The notes under the pieces: model-generated
The model's input: only the letters and a program-made list of their open reading frames with translations
What the model was told of the DNA's origin: nothing
The model's database searches: none
In this document: piece after piece, positions 6,440 through 14,471 of the stretch
Position numbering within the stretch: the first letter of the stretch is position 1
How the letters are laid out: every line of letters begins with the position of its first letter
Origin: Rikenellaceae bacterium
GTDB lineage: Bacteria > Bacteroidota > Bacteroidia > Bacteroidales > UBA932
Length of the DNA stretch: 64,000 nucleotides
NCBI GenBank assembly: GCA_900771005.1
Contig: CAAGMI010000019.1
Location: 1 to 64,000, forward strand
Direction: 5' to 3'
Translations under genes and position numbers: made by a program

Positions 6440-6751
6440 ATGTACGCAATCGTAGACATCGCAGGCCAGCAGTTCAAAGTAGAGGCTGGCGCTGAAATCT
6501 TTGTCCAGAGACTTCCTCAGGCCAAAGGTGCTGCCGTTGAGTTCGACAAAGTACTCCTCGTTGACAATGAGGGTAAGGTAAAGGTCGGAACTCCTTACGT
6601 CAAGGGAGCCGTTGTAAAGGCTACCGTTATTGATGATACCTGCAGAGCTGACAAGGTTATCGTTTTCAAGAAGATCGCCCACAAGGGATTCCAGACTTGC
6701 AACGGACACCGTCAGTTACTCACTAAGATCCAGATTAACGAAATCGCTTAA
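6440..6751 (+). CDS. rplU: 50S ribosomal protein bL21
   Basis: This 103-residue bL21 begins MYAIVDIAGQQFKVEAG and ends with the rRNA-contacting KGFQTCNGHRQLLTKIQI segment. It is typical in length and motif. It is followed 12 nt later by rpmA, the near-universal rplU-rpmA pair. The start lacks a Shine-Dalgarno and is preceded by the A/T-rich stretch usual for this phylum. Confidence 0.97.
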   Translation: MYAIVDIAGQQFKVEAGAEIFVQRLPQAKGAAVEFDKVLLVDNEGKVKVGTPYVKGAVVKATVIDDTCRADKVIVFKKIAHKGFQTCNGHRQLLTKIQINEIA

Positions 6752-6763
6752 TTTCAGTAGATT

Positions 6764-7024
6764 ATGGCACACAAGAAAGGTCAATCCAGTTCAAAGAACG
6801 GTCGTGAGTCCCATAGCAAACGTTTGGGCCTCAAGAAATTCGGCGGTGAGGTAGTTAAAGCCGGAAACATCATTGTACGTCAGAGAGGAACAGTCCACAA
6901 TCCTGACCGCAACGTCGGTATGGGCAAGGACCACACACTCTATGCTCTCGTTGACGGAACTGTAAAGTTCACACGCAAGAGGGAAGATAAATCTTACGTA
7001 TCGGTAATTCCTTTTGAGAACTAA
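6764..7024 (+). CDS. rpmA: 50S ribosomal protein bL27
   Basis: This 86-residue bL27 starts MAHKKGQSSSKNGRES with no cleavable N-terminal extension, unlike Firmicutes forms. GNIIVRQRGTVHNPDRNVGMGKDHTLYAL is the conserved core; the N-terminal tail reaches toward the peptidyl-transferase centre. It is cotranscribed with rplU and followed by a terminator/attenuator before serS. Confidence 0.97.
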   Translation: MAHKKGQSSSKNGRESHSKRLGLKKFGGEVVKAGNIIVRQRGTVHNPDRNVGMGKDHTLYALVDGTVKFTRKREDKSYVSVIPFEN

Positions 7025-7047
7025 TCTCGGAGGGTTATGTAAATAAC

Positions 7048-7085
7048 AAAGGACTTGCACTTCGAGACGGGTGTGGGTCCTTTTT
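7048..7085 (+). terminator. Terminator or attenuator between rpmA and serS
   Basis: AAAGGAC (7048-7054) pairs with GTCCTTT (7077-7083), extended by a GCAC/GTGT pairing and followed by T5-G. There is no clear -7 element between it and serS. Partial read-through from the ribosomal operon is therefore likely to feed serS. Confidence 0.65.
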
Positions 7086-7097
7086 GATTTTGATAAT

Positions 7098-8369
7098 ATG
7101 TTAACACTTAAAGTTCTTCGCGAAGACCCCGAGCTGGTCATCAAGAAATTGGCCAAGAAGCATTTTGATGCAAGGCCGATAGTAGAGAAAGTCCTCGAAC
7201 TCGATACATTGCGCCGTTCACTCCAGACGGAGAGCGACTCGATAGTAGCCGTTCAGAAACAGAAAGCAGCCGAAATAGGCGCTTTTATGAAACAAGGCCT
7301 GAAGGCCGAGGCTGAGGCCGTAAAGGCTGAAGTTGCAAGTCTTAAGGAGAAGTCTTCGGAAATGCTGGCAAGACTTGAGGCGGCAGAGAAGGAGATGAAC
7401 GACCAGATAGTCCTTATGCCTAACCTTCCTTGCGACCTCGTTCCGGAAGGAGCCGGAGCAGCGGACAACCTTGTCGTCAAGATGGGCGGTGATGACCCGA
7501 AGCTTCCACAGAACGCTCTTCCTCACTGGGAGCTTGCGAAGAAATATGACCTTATAGATTTCGATCTCGGTGTCAAGATCACCGGAGCGGGTTTCCCTGT
7601 ATATAAAGGTAAGGGTGCCAAGCTTCAGAGAGCCCTGATCAATTTCTTCCTCGACTGCAACACTCAGGACGGATATCTTGAGGTGGAGCCTCCTGTAATG
7701 GTCAACAAGGATTCCGGCTTCGGTACGGGACAGCTTCCTGACAAGGAAGGGCAGATGTATCACGCCGAGGTTGACGATTTCTATATGGTTCCTACAGCGG
7801 AGGTCCCTGTCACGAATATCTTCCGTGACGTGATCCTGGGCGCTAACGAAATCCCTCAGAGGCTTACCGCATACACTCCTTGCTTCCGCCGTGAGGCTGG
7901 TTCGTACGGTAAGGATGTGCGCGGACTCAACAGGCTCCATCAGTTCGACAAGGTGGAGATCGTGCGCGTGGAGAAGCCTGAGGATTCGTACAAGGCCCTC
8001 GATGATATGGTAGCTCACGTAGAGGCTATAGTCAACAAACTCGGTCTCAAGTACAGGATACTCCGTCTTTGCGGAGGGGATATGTCCTTCACTTCGGCAA
8101 TCACTTATGATTTCGAGCTCTGGTCTGCGGCACAGCAGCGCTGGCTTGAGATTTCTTCCGTTTCAAACTTCGAGACTTACCAGGCAAACCGTCTGCACCT
8201 GCGCTATCGCGATGAGGACGGCAAGACTCAGCTTGCGCATACTCTCAACGGAAGTTCTCTCGCCCTTCCACGCGTAGTGGCAGCCCTTCTCGAGAATTGT
8301 CAGACAGAGGACGGGATAATAATCCCTGAGGCTCTCCGCCCTTATACAGGATTTGACAAGATTGACTAA
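7098..8369 (+). CDS. serS: Serine--tRNA ligase
   Basis: This class II synthetase of about 423 residues charges tRNA-Ser. An N-terminal coiled-coil arm (about 25-110, rich in K/E/A) binds the tRNA long arm. Catalytic motif 2 is FRREAGSYGKDVRGLNRLHQF and motif 3 is NGSSLALPRVVAALLEN. The start ATG 7098 was chosen because MLTLKVLREDPELV matches the family start; an upstream GTG at 7071 lies inside the terminator stem. Its 3' end overlaps ruvC. Confidence 0.96.
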   Translation: MLTLKVLREDPELVIKKLAKKHFDARPIVEKVLELDTLRRSLQTESDSIVAVQKQKAAEIGAFMKQGLKAEAEAVKAEVASLKEKSSEMLARLEAAEKEMNDQIVLMPNLPCDLVPEGAGAADNLVVKMGGDDPKLPQNALPHWELAKKYDLIDFDLGVKITGAGFPVYKGKGAKLQRALINFFLDCNTQDGYLEVEPPVMVNKDSGFGTGQLPDKEGQMYHAEVDDFYMVPTAEVPVTNIFRDVILGANEIPQRLTAYTPCFRREAGSYGKDVRGLNRLHQFDKVEIVRVEKPEDSYKALDDMVAHVEAIVNKLGLKYRILRLCGGDMSFTSAITYDFELWSAAQQRWLEISSVSNFETYQANRLHLRYRDEDGKTQLAHTLNGSSLALPRVVAALLENCQTEDGIIIPEALRPYTGFDKID

Positions 8370-8919
8370 ATCACGCACAATACTCGGAATAGATCCCGGA
8401 ACCAATATAATGGGTTTCGGGATTATCCGTGTTAATGCACAGGGAAAACCCGAGTTTGTGGACATGGGCGTCATAGATCTTCGCAAATGCGCCGACGCCT
8501 ATGACAAGCTTGAGGTTATATATGAGAAGGTCGGAGCTCTTTGCGACCTTCATCATCCGGATGATATGGCTCTGGAGTCGCCGTTCTATGGAAAAAACGC
8601 CCAGGTCATATTGAAATTGGGTAGGGCGCAGGGCTCGGCCATGATAGCTGCGCTCAGCAGAGGTATCCCCGTCTTTGAATATGCTCCGCGAAAGGCCAAG
8701 ATGGCCCTCTGCGGGAACGGCAATTCGTCGAAAAATCAGGTTTCCTTAATTGTCCAACGGACTTTAGGTATTAACTTTGCTGAGAAATATTTGGACGCGA
8801 CGGATGCATTGGCAATCGCAATGTGCCATTACTACCAGTTGACAAACCCTCTGACCAGCACCAAGGCTGTCACATCGTGGGAAAAGTTTGTCCAGGCCAA
8901 TCCGGATAGAATCAAATAA
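8353..8919 (+). CDS. ruvC: Crossover junction endodeoxyribonuclease RuvC
   Basis: RuvC cleaves Holliday junctions with RuvAB. The catalytic acids are visible: Asp in LGIDPGT, Glu in ALESPFYGKNAQ, and the pair in LDATDALAIAMCH. The frame has no ATG start. An in-frame stop lies at 8320, and the only sensible starts are TTG 8353 or TTG 8362. AGGA at 8348-8351 is 1 nt from the first and 10 nt from the second, so 8362 may be the true start. Either way it overlaps the end of serS and is probably coupled to it. Confidence 0.93.
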   Translation: MTRLTKSRTILGIDPGTNIMGFGIIRVNAQGKPEFVDMGVIDLRKCADAYDKLEVIYEKVGALCDLHHPDDMALESPFYGKNAQVILKLGRAQGSAMIAALSRGIPVFEYAPRKAKMALCGNGNSSKNQVSLIVQRTLGINFAEKYLDATDALAIAMCHYYQLTNPLTSTKAVTSWEKFVQANPDRIK

Positions 8920-8931
8920 AAAAATTGACAT

Positions 8932-11900
8932 ATGAGTTTTTGTAAAAAATTTGTTCTCGTATTCTGCGGGATTATCCTGTTCTGTGTATCTGCGGCTGCG
9001 CAGGGAAAGAGCAGCAACGTCACAGTAACGGCCAAACTTACTGATGGCGGCAACGGTGAGCCCGTAAGTTTCGCTACCGTATCAATTACTACCAAGGGTA
9101 GCACGAAGCCTTACAAGTATGTGCTCAGTTCAGAAGACGGTACAGTGACTTTTGAAGGTGTCAGGAAAGGCACTTATACGTTCAAGGCAGAGTTGCTGGG
9201 ATACAAGGAGTACAGCAAGGAGTTCACGACGGAAGATGGCAGGACTTTCGATCTCGGGACGATTGCCCTCGAGAATGATGCCGAGCAGCTTGAAGCGGCG
9301 AAGGTTTCGGCTTCCGGCAATCCTGTGGTGATCAAGAAAGATACCATAGAGTATAACGCATCGTCTTTCAAAACTAATGAGAATGCTGTCCTTGAGGACC
9401 TCCTCAAGAAACTTCCTGGCATCGAGGTCAACGATGACGGTACCATCACTTCAAACGGACAGTCAGTCAGCAAGATTACCATCGACGGCAAGACGTTCTT
9501 CCTGGATGACCCGCAGGTGGCTTCCAAGAATATCCCTGCCAAGATGGTCAACAAGCTCAAAGTCATCCGCAAGAAGTCCGAGCAGGCTGAGTTCACGGGA
9601 ATCGACGACGGACAGGAAGAGACTGTGATCGACCTCAATGTCATGCCGGATATGATGAAGGGACTCATCGGACGCGCTACATTGAGCGGAGGTCATGATG
9701 TTCCTTCACAGTCCAATGTCAGCAATGACTGGCGTTACTCCGGCAACGCTTTCGTGGGAAGCTTCAGGGACAATACCCAGATAAGCCTCATCCTCAACGC
9801 TAATAACGCCAATATGTCAGGCGCCACAAACCGTTCAGGCAATATGATGGGCGCTATGATGGGAGGCGGTATGGGTATGATGATGGGAGGCGGCATGGGA
9901 GGCGGCATGATGGGCGGTGGCGGTGTCACTACTTCATATATGGCCGGACTCAATGCTGCGGCCGATCTGTTTGACGAAAGAATGGAGCTTGGTGGAAACT
10001 ATATGTTCAACAATTCCAACAACTATCTCAAGCAGAGCAGCCACAATATCAACTACCTGCCTAACCAGGATCTCATCAAGGATTCCCAGGGAGCCAACAC
10101 CAACCTTTCAGGCGGTCACCGTTTCGGTATCAGACTTGATCACGAGTTCTCTGAGAACACTTCTATCCTCTTTGAGCCTCAGATCAACCTTGGAACAGGT
10201 TCATATACTCAGGACCAGACCACTTTGACAAGTGTCGATGACCTCGTCAACACCCCATACGACCTCAGCAAGGCTGATATCAAGAACAGTGGAGCCAACA
10301 AGAATATGTCCGCAAGCGGACGCTTCCTTCTCAGACAGAAACTCGGAATTCCGGGACGTACACTTACGGTTAACGCCAACTTCAGCTATTCCGACAACAA
10401 TATCCTTGGTCAGAACTTCAACAGTACGGAGAACTATGAGGAGAACGGCGACCTCAACGGGCTTCCTGTCATTGTGGACCAGCATTTCACCAACAACCAG
10501 AAGCAGACCAGGCTCACAGCCAACGCTACCTTTACGGAGCCTCTCGGAAACAATTTCTACATCGATGCCGAGTATGCATACACCTGGAACAGGTCGGCTT
10601 CTAACAAGAATACCTATAACAAGGACTTGGACGGAAAATACACTATCTTCGATCCTTCATACTCCAACGAAATCATCAATGAGAGCACTCAGCACGACAT
10701 CGGAGTGAACCTTCTCTATCAGAGTGAGGCTTTCCGCGCCCAGCTCGGTTTCTCTGCTCTCCCAACACATACTTTCAACAGTACTACACAGCTCACCAAG
10801 ACCGGCGAGTACGTTCCTAGAAATTATGTAGATGACAGGTGGAACTTCTCACCTCGCGCCATGCTTTTCGGAAATGTGGGCGAGAATACGGAAATGCGTA
10901 TATTCTACCGCGGTAACACCCAGCAGCCTTCAACTTCACAGTTGGCTCCTGTGCCGGACAATACCGACCCTATGAACATCAGCTTCGGTAACCCTTCACT
11001 GACTCCTTATTTCACTCATAACGTGAACGGAAGCGTACGTCTGAGCAACCGCCAGACTTTCTTCACGATGAATATCAACCTTGGAGGGTCAGTCACTCAG
11101 AATCCTATCGTGAATGCGACCTGGTATGGCAAGAACGGTGCAAGATACGCAATGCCTTTCAATGGAAACAATACTGCGAACGCCAACTTCAACCTCACGC
11201 TCAATTCACCTATCGCCAAGTCCGACTTCTCGATTGTGAATATGACCAGAGTCAACTGGAGCAAGAGCTCGACCTATGTGGGCGATGTGGATATGTCACA
11301 GTATTCATGCGATCCTATGGAGGATTATTACGGATTCATGGATGAATTCATCGCAAAGCACCCGGATCTCACCAAGGCTTCAGACTTCATCATCAACAAT
11401 ACGAACACCGTCAGACTCATGGAACAGCTGCGCTTCGTCTATAGGGCTGACGCTCTCCAGATCGGTATCTCTGCACGCACCAATATCAACAAGTCATGGT
11501 ATTCTATTCAGGAAAACGCAAAGAACACCCTTACGTTCAACAACCGCGTTTCAGCTGACTTCGACTGGACCTGGGACGGACCTGGACTCCAGTTCACCGC
11601 TGATGCAAACTATGACTGGTACAACGGATATGACACTGAACAGCCTAGCCAGTGCATCATCAATGCCGGTATCTATAAGACTTTCGGTTCCGTTACCTTG
11701 TCTCTTACCGGAAATGATATCCTCGGACAGACCAGAAACCTTACGGTTACGGACAGTGAGACATACCATCAGGAGTCCGTATCCAACTCGCTCGGACGCT
11801 ACATCATCCTTGGCGTGACATTCAACTTCGGCTCAATGGGCGGAAGACGTGGAGGAATGGGTATGGGCCGTGGCATGGGCGGCGGAATGCCTATGGGCGG

Positions 11901-11949
11901 TGGTCGCGGTATGGGCGGCGGTATGCCTATGGGTGGTGGCCGCAGATAG
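8932..11949 (+). CDS. TonB-receptor-like outer membrane beta-barrel protein with Gly/Met-rich tracts
   Basis: This 1005-residue protein has a signal peptide (1-24, ending SAAAQ) and a carboxypeptidase-regulatory-like Ig domain (about 30-115). A plug-like domain (about 130-230, with LEDLLKKLPGIEV and ITIDGKTFFLDD) is followed by a long beta-barrel rich in aromatic and Asn/Thr strands. It matches the Bacteroidota outer-membrane barrel family related to TonB-dependent receptors. Unusual are a Gly/Met tract at about 304-331 and a C-terminal tail (about 967-1005) built of GGGMPMGGGRGM-type repeats after the last strands. The substrate is unknown. It starts 12 nt after ruvC with no visible -7 element and ends in a strong terminator. 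Confidence 0.85.
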   Translation: MSFCKKFVLVFCGIILFCVSAAAQGKSSNVTVTAKLTDGGNGEPVSFATVSITTKGSTKPYKYVLSSEDGTVTFEGVRKGTYTFKAELLGYKEYSKEFTTEDGRTFDLGTIALENDAEQLEAAKVSASGNPVVIKKDTIEYNASSFKTNENAVLEDLLKKLPGIEVNDDGTITSNGQSVSKITIDGKTFFLDDPQVASKNIPAKMVNKLKVIRKKSEQAEFTGIDDGQEETVIDLNVMPDMMKGLIGRATLSGGHDVPSQSNVSNDWRYSGNAFVGSFRDNTQISLILNANNANMSGATNRSGNMMGAMMGGGMGMMMGGGMGGGMMGGGGVTTSYMAGLNAAADLFDERMELGGNYMFNNSNNYLKQSSHNINYLPNQDLIKDSQGANTNLSGGHRFGIRLDHEFSENTSILFEPQINLGTGSYTQDQTTLTSVDDLVNTPYDLSKADIKNSGANKNMSASGRFLLRQKLGIPGRTLTVNANFSYSDNNILGQNFNSTENYEENGDLNGLPVIVDQHFTNNQKQTRLTANATFTEPLGNNFYIDAEYAYTWNRSASNKNTYNKDLDGKYTIFDPSYSNEIINESTQHDIGVNLLYQSEAFRAQLGFSALPTHTFNSTTQLTKTGEYVPRNYVDDRWNFSPRAMLFGNVGENTEMRIFYRGNTQQPSTSQLAPVPDNTDPMNISFGNPSLTPYFTHNVNGSVRLSNRQTFFTMNINLGGSVTQNPIVNATWYGKNGARYAMPFNGNNTANANFNLTLNSPIAKSDFSIVNMTRVNWSKSSTYVGDVDMSQYSCDPMEDYYGFMDEFIAKHPDLTKASDFIINNTNTVRLMEQLRFVYRADALQIGISARTNINKSWYSIQENAKNTLTFNNRVSADFDWTWDGPGLQFTADANYDWYNGYDTEQPSQCIINAGIYKTFGSVTLSLTGNDILGQTRNLTVTDSETYHQESVSNSLGRYIILGVTFNFGSMGGRRGGMGMGRGMGGGMPMGGGRGMGGGMPMGGGRR

Positions 11950-11972
11950 CGGTTCATCATGTGAATTATAAT

Positions 11973-12004
11973 GGGGTGCGTTTTTTGACGCATCCCTTTT
12001 TTTA
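11973..12004 (+). terminator. Terminator after the outer-membrane barrel gene
   Basis: GGGGTGCG (11973-11980) pairs with CGCATCCC (11989-11996, one G-U), followed by eight or more T. Confidence 0.85.
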
Positions 12005-12005
12005 T

Positions 12006-12013
12006 TAACTTTG
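12006..12013 (+). promoter_or_regulatory. Promoter -7 element (TAACTTTG) 5 nt from the lysE-like start codon
   Basis: TAACTTTG ends only five bases before ATG 12019, which places the expected transcript start at or next to the A of ATG (leaderless). It overlaps the end of the preceding terminator's T-run. Confidence 0.65.
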
Positions 12014-12018
12014 TCACT

Positions 12019-12636
12019 ATGTTGGCTGAGTTCGCAAAATCCATCCTTGTCGGTCTTGTCGCTTCGATTCCTTTGGGACCGGTGGCCATGATCGTTATCC
12101 GCAAGACCGTGCAGCATGGACGCAGGGCGGGATTCGTGACCGGAATAGGCGCTGCTCTGGTGGATACTCTGTATGCGACCATAGGCGTGCTTGCCATTGC
12201 CGTGATCAGTCATTTCATACAGGAACATAATTATCTAATCACCGTCGGAGGCGGAATCATAGTTACCTTCATAGGGGCCGTAATGGCTTTCCGGGATCCC
12301 TTCAAAGGTATGAAGGGGAAGTCCGAGATAGTCAACAAGACTTCGGCTTCATATACTGCACAGGGAGCCATGCTTTCGCTTGCAAATCCAGGCGCGCTTG
12401 TCCTGATGCTTGCACTGATAGCCTTCTTCAAGGTCGGCACGGGAAGCAAGATTCTCACTGTGGCCGGAGTGCTCACGGGCGGCATCGTCTGGTGGTGGAT
12501 GTTTTCATACCTGGTGCACAGGTTCGTAAAGAATTTGAATATCAACACTCTGGTGATGATCAACAAGATCACGGGCATCGGAGTGGCAATATTTGGAATA
12601 ATATGGATGGTAAGAGCTTTCTTGATAATTGGATAG
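12019..12636 (+). CDS. LysE/RhtB-family amino acid exporter
   Basis: This 205-residue inner-membrane protein has about six hydrophobic segments and the family's N-terminal pattern VGLVASIPLGPVAMIVIRKTVQHGRRAGFVTGIGAALVD, with the Gly-Pro that precedes the substrate path. Homologues export amino acids or homoserine lactones; the substrate is not predictable. The next in-frame Met is inside the first conserved block, so ATG 12019 stands. It overlaps the PASTA gene by 34 nt. Confidence 0.85.
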   Translation: MLAEFAKSILVGLVASIPLGPVAMIVIRKTVQHGRRAGFVTGIGAALVDTLYATIGVLAIAVISHFIQEHNYLITVGGGIIVTFIGAVMAFRDPFKGMKGKSEIVNKTSASYTAQGAMLSLANPGALVLMLALIAFFKVGTGSKILTVAGVLTGGIVWWWMFSYLVHRFVKNLNINTLVMINKITGIGVAIFGIIWMVRAFLIIG

Positions 12637-13421
12637 TCAGGAACCTGCTTCGTGCGGTTCTGCTGATTGTCGGTCTGGCTGTCGTCGTTTCCATCGTACT
12701 GAGTATCATAACTCAGCACGGGAGGGAAATAACCGTGCCTGATATGACAGGACTTACATTTGAGGAATGTCAGGATATCGCCGCTTCTGTCGGCATTAGA
12801 GTCGAGATTGGAGATTCGGTGTATGTGCGCAGGATGAAACCGGGCGCAGTGTTCTCGCAGCTTCCGAAGGCCGGCAGCAAGGTCAAGAAAGACAGGAGAG
12901 TCCTTCTGACAACCAATGCGATGAATTCCAAGAAAGTTTCCATGCCGTCTCTTGTGGGGCTTTCCATGAGGCAGGCAAAGGCTGAACTGAGCTCCAAGGG
13001 ACTGGCGCTCGGGAAACTCATATATGTTGAGGATATGGCGACCAACAATGTACTCAAGCAGATGTACAGGGGCGTTTCCGTCGATGCCGGGACACCGGTT
13101 GAGAGCGGGGCTTCCATAAATCTTGTGGTTGGTCTGAACGAGGAGGACGGTATCACTTTCGTGCCAAATGTCATAGGCCTCAAGTATCAGAGGGCCGTAG
13201 ATGCCATTCAGGAGAATTCCCTGAACATAGGGAAGGTTTATTTTGACAGTACGGTGCAGACATATGCTGACACTCTGAACGCCATGGTGTATAGCCAGAA
13301 GCCTGATGCTACGACCGGCTATACGCTTACGATGGGATCGCAGGTGGGAATTTCCCTGACTGTCGACAAGGACAAGGTCCCTCAGTTCCCCGCATATCTC
13401 GATAATAGCGAAGACCAATAG
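12603..13421 (+). CDS. PASTA-domain membrane protein
   Basis: This protein of about 272 residues has one N-terminal transmembrane helix (about 15-35, LLRAVLLIVGLAVVVSIVLS). Three PASTA repeats follow, each opening with a V-P-[DN]-[ML]-x-G-L-like start: VPDMTGLTFEEC, MPSLVGLSMRQA, VPNVIGLKYQRA. PASTA domains bind uncrosslinked peptidoglycan; here there is no kinase or penicillin-binding domain. In Bacteroidota such genes lie just before an rluD-like gene, as here (3 nt gap). ATG 12603 was chosen over a longer frame that would run antisense-like through lysE. Confidence 0.85.
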   Translation: MDGKSFLDNWIVRNLLRAVLLIVGLAVVVSIVLSIITQHGREITVPDMTGLTFEECQDIAASVGIRVEIGDSVYVRRMKPGAVFSQLPKAGSKVKKDRRVLLTTNAMNSKKVSMPSLVGLSMRQAKAELSSKGLALGKLIYVEDMATNNVLKQMYRGVSVDAGTPVESGASINLVVGLNEEDGITFVPNVIGLKYQRAVDAIQENSLNIGKVYFDSTVQTYADTLNAMVYSQKPDATTGYTLTMGSQVGISLTVDKDKVPQFPAYLDNSEDQ

Positions 13422-13424
13422 GTT

Positions 13425-14471
13425 ATGGATTGGCTGGAGCCCGAATTGCCTGAAATAGAGGACGAAGAACAGGGAATGTTCGAACATTTCCGTCTTGTCG
13501 TGGACAAAGGGCAGGCGCCTATGCGTCTGGACAAATATATGTCCACTCATCTTGAGGACACTTCCCGCCACAGGATACAATGCGCCATAAAGGAGGGGTA
13601 TGTCAAGGTGGGGGAGAAGACGGCGAAGGCCAACCTTATTGTCCGTCCGGACGATGTCATCCGTTTTGTCATGCCTTACCGCAGACGCGGGCTTGAGATA
13701 CTTCCCCAGGATATTCCTCTCGATATAGTGTTCGAGGACGATGACGTGCTGATAGTCAACAAGCCTGCGGGAATGGTCGTACATCCCGGTCACGGGCATT
13801 TCGAGGGAACCCTCATAAATGCGTTGTCATATCATCTCGGGATTTCCCAGGGGCCTGAAGCCGAAGATGAACGTATGGGCATACTCGTGCATAGGATAGA
13901 CAAGGACACCAGCGGACTGCTGGCCGTGGCGAAGAATGACGAGTCACAGCTCAATCTTGCAAAGCAGTTCTTCGACCATTCCATCGACCGCAGATATGTT
14001 GCAGTGGTATGGGGGGATTTGAAAGAGGACGAAGGTGTCATAGATGCAAACATCGGAAGGGATCCCAACGACCGTCTGCGCTACAAGGTCTACGATGATC
14101 CGGAGAAGGGCAAGCATGCAGTCACGCACTACAAGGTGCTGGAAAGGTTCGGCTTCGTGACCTTCATAGAATGTAAGCTTGAAACCGGACGCACCCACCA
14201 GATAAGGGTCCATATGAGCTCCATAGGGCATCCTATTTTCGGAGATGACCGCTATGGCGGGAGAGAGATACGCAAGGGGACCATTTATTCGAAATACAAG
14301 CAATTCATTGAAAACTGCTTCGAAATATGTTCCAGACAGGCACTCCATGCCAAGACGCTCGGTTTCGTGCATCCAGGGACGGGAAAGTGGATACAGTTCG
14401 ATTCCGCTGTGCCTGAAGATATGACTTCTTTGCTCGATAAATGGAGAAAATATTCAAGTGTTTCATTCTGA
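13425..14471 (+). CDS. RluA/RluD-family 23S rRNA pseudouridine synthase
   Basis: This 348-residue protein has an N-terminal S4 RNA-binding domain (about 28-90, MRLDKYMSTHLEDTSRHRIQ). The pseudouridine synthase domain follows, with catalytic Asp in HRIDKDTSGLLAV and the LETGRTHQIRVHM motif. Closest in layout to RluD, which modifies helix 69 of 23S rRNA. It sits between the PASTA gene and the DUF4105 gene, overlapping the latter by 31 nt. Confidence 0.92.
   Translation: MDWLEPELPEIEDEEQGMFEHFRLVVDKGQAPMRLDKYMSTHLEDTSRHRIQCAIKEGYVKVGEKTAKANLIVRPDDVIRFVMPYRRRGLEILPQDIPLDIVFEDDDVLIVNKPAGMVVHPGHGHFEGTLINALSYHLGISQGPEAEDERMGILVHRIDKDTSGLLAVAKNDESQLNLAKQFFDHSIDRRYVAVVWGDLKEDEGVIDANIGRDPNDRLRYKVYDDPEKGKHAVTHYKVLERFGFVTFIECKLETGRTHQIRVHMSSIGHPIFGDDRYGGREIRKGTIYSKYKQFIENCFEICSRQALHAKTLGFVHPGTGKWIQFDSAVPEDMTSLLDKWRKYSSVSF

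Noticed and set aside
9840..9925. DNA repeat resembling a microsatellite or small CRISPR-like array
   Set aside because: It is the coding sequence of the Gly/Met tract; units are irregular and in frame with the barrel gene. No CRISPR array was seen anywhere.
12231..13799. 522-codon ORF antisense to the LysE and PASTA genes
   Set aside because: Shadow of the real plus-strand genes, whose membrane segments and PASTA repeats are clear.
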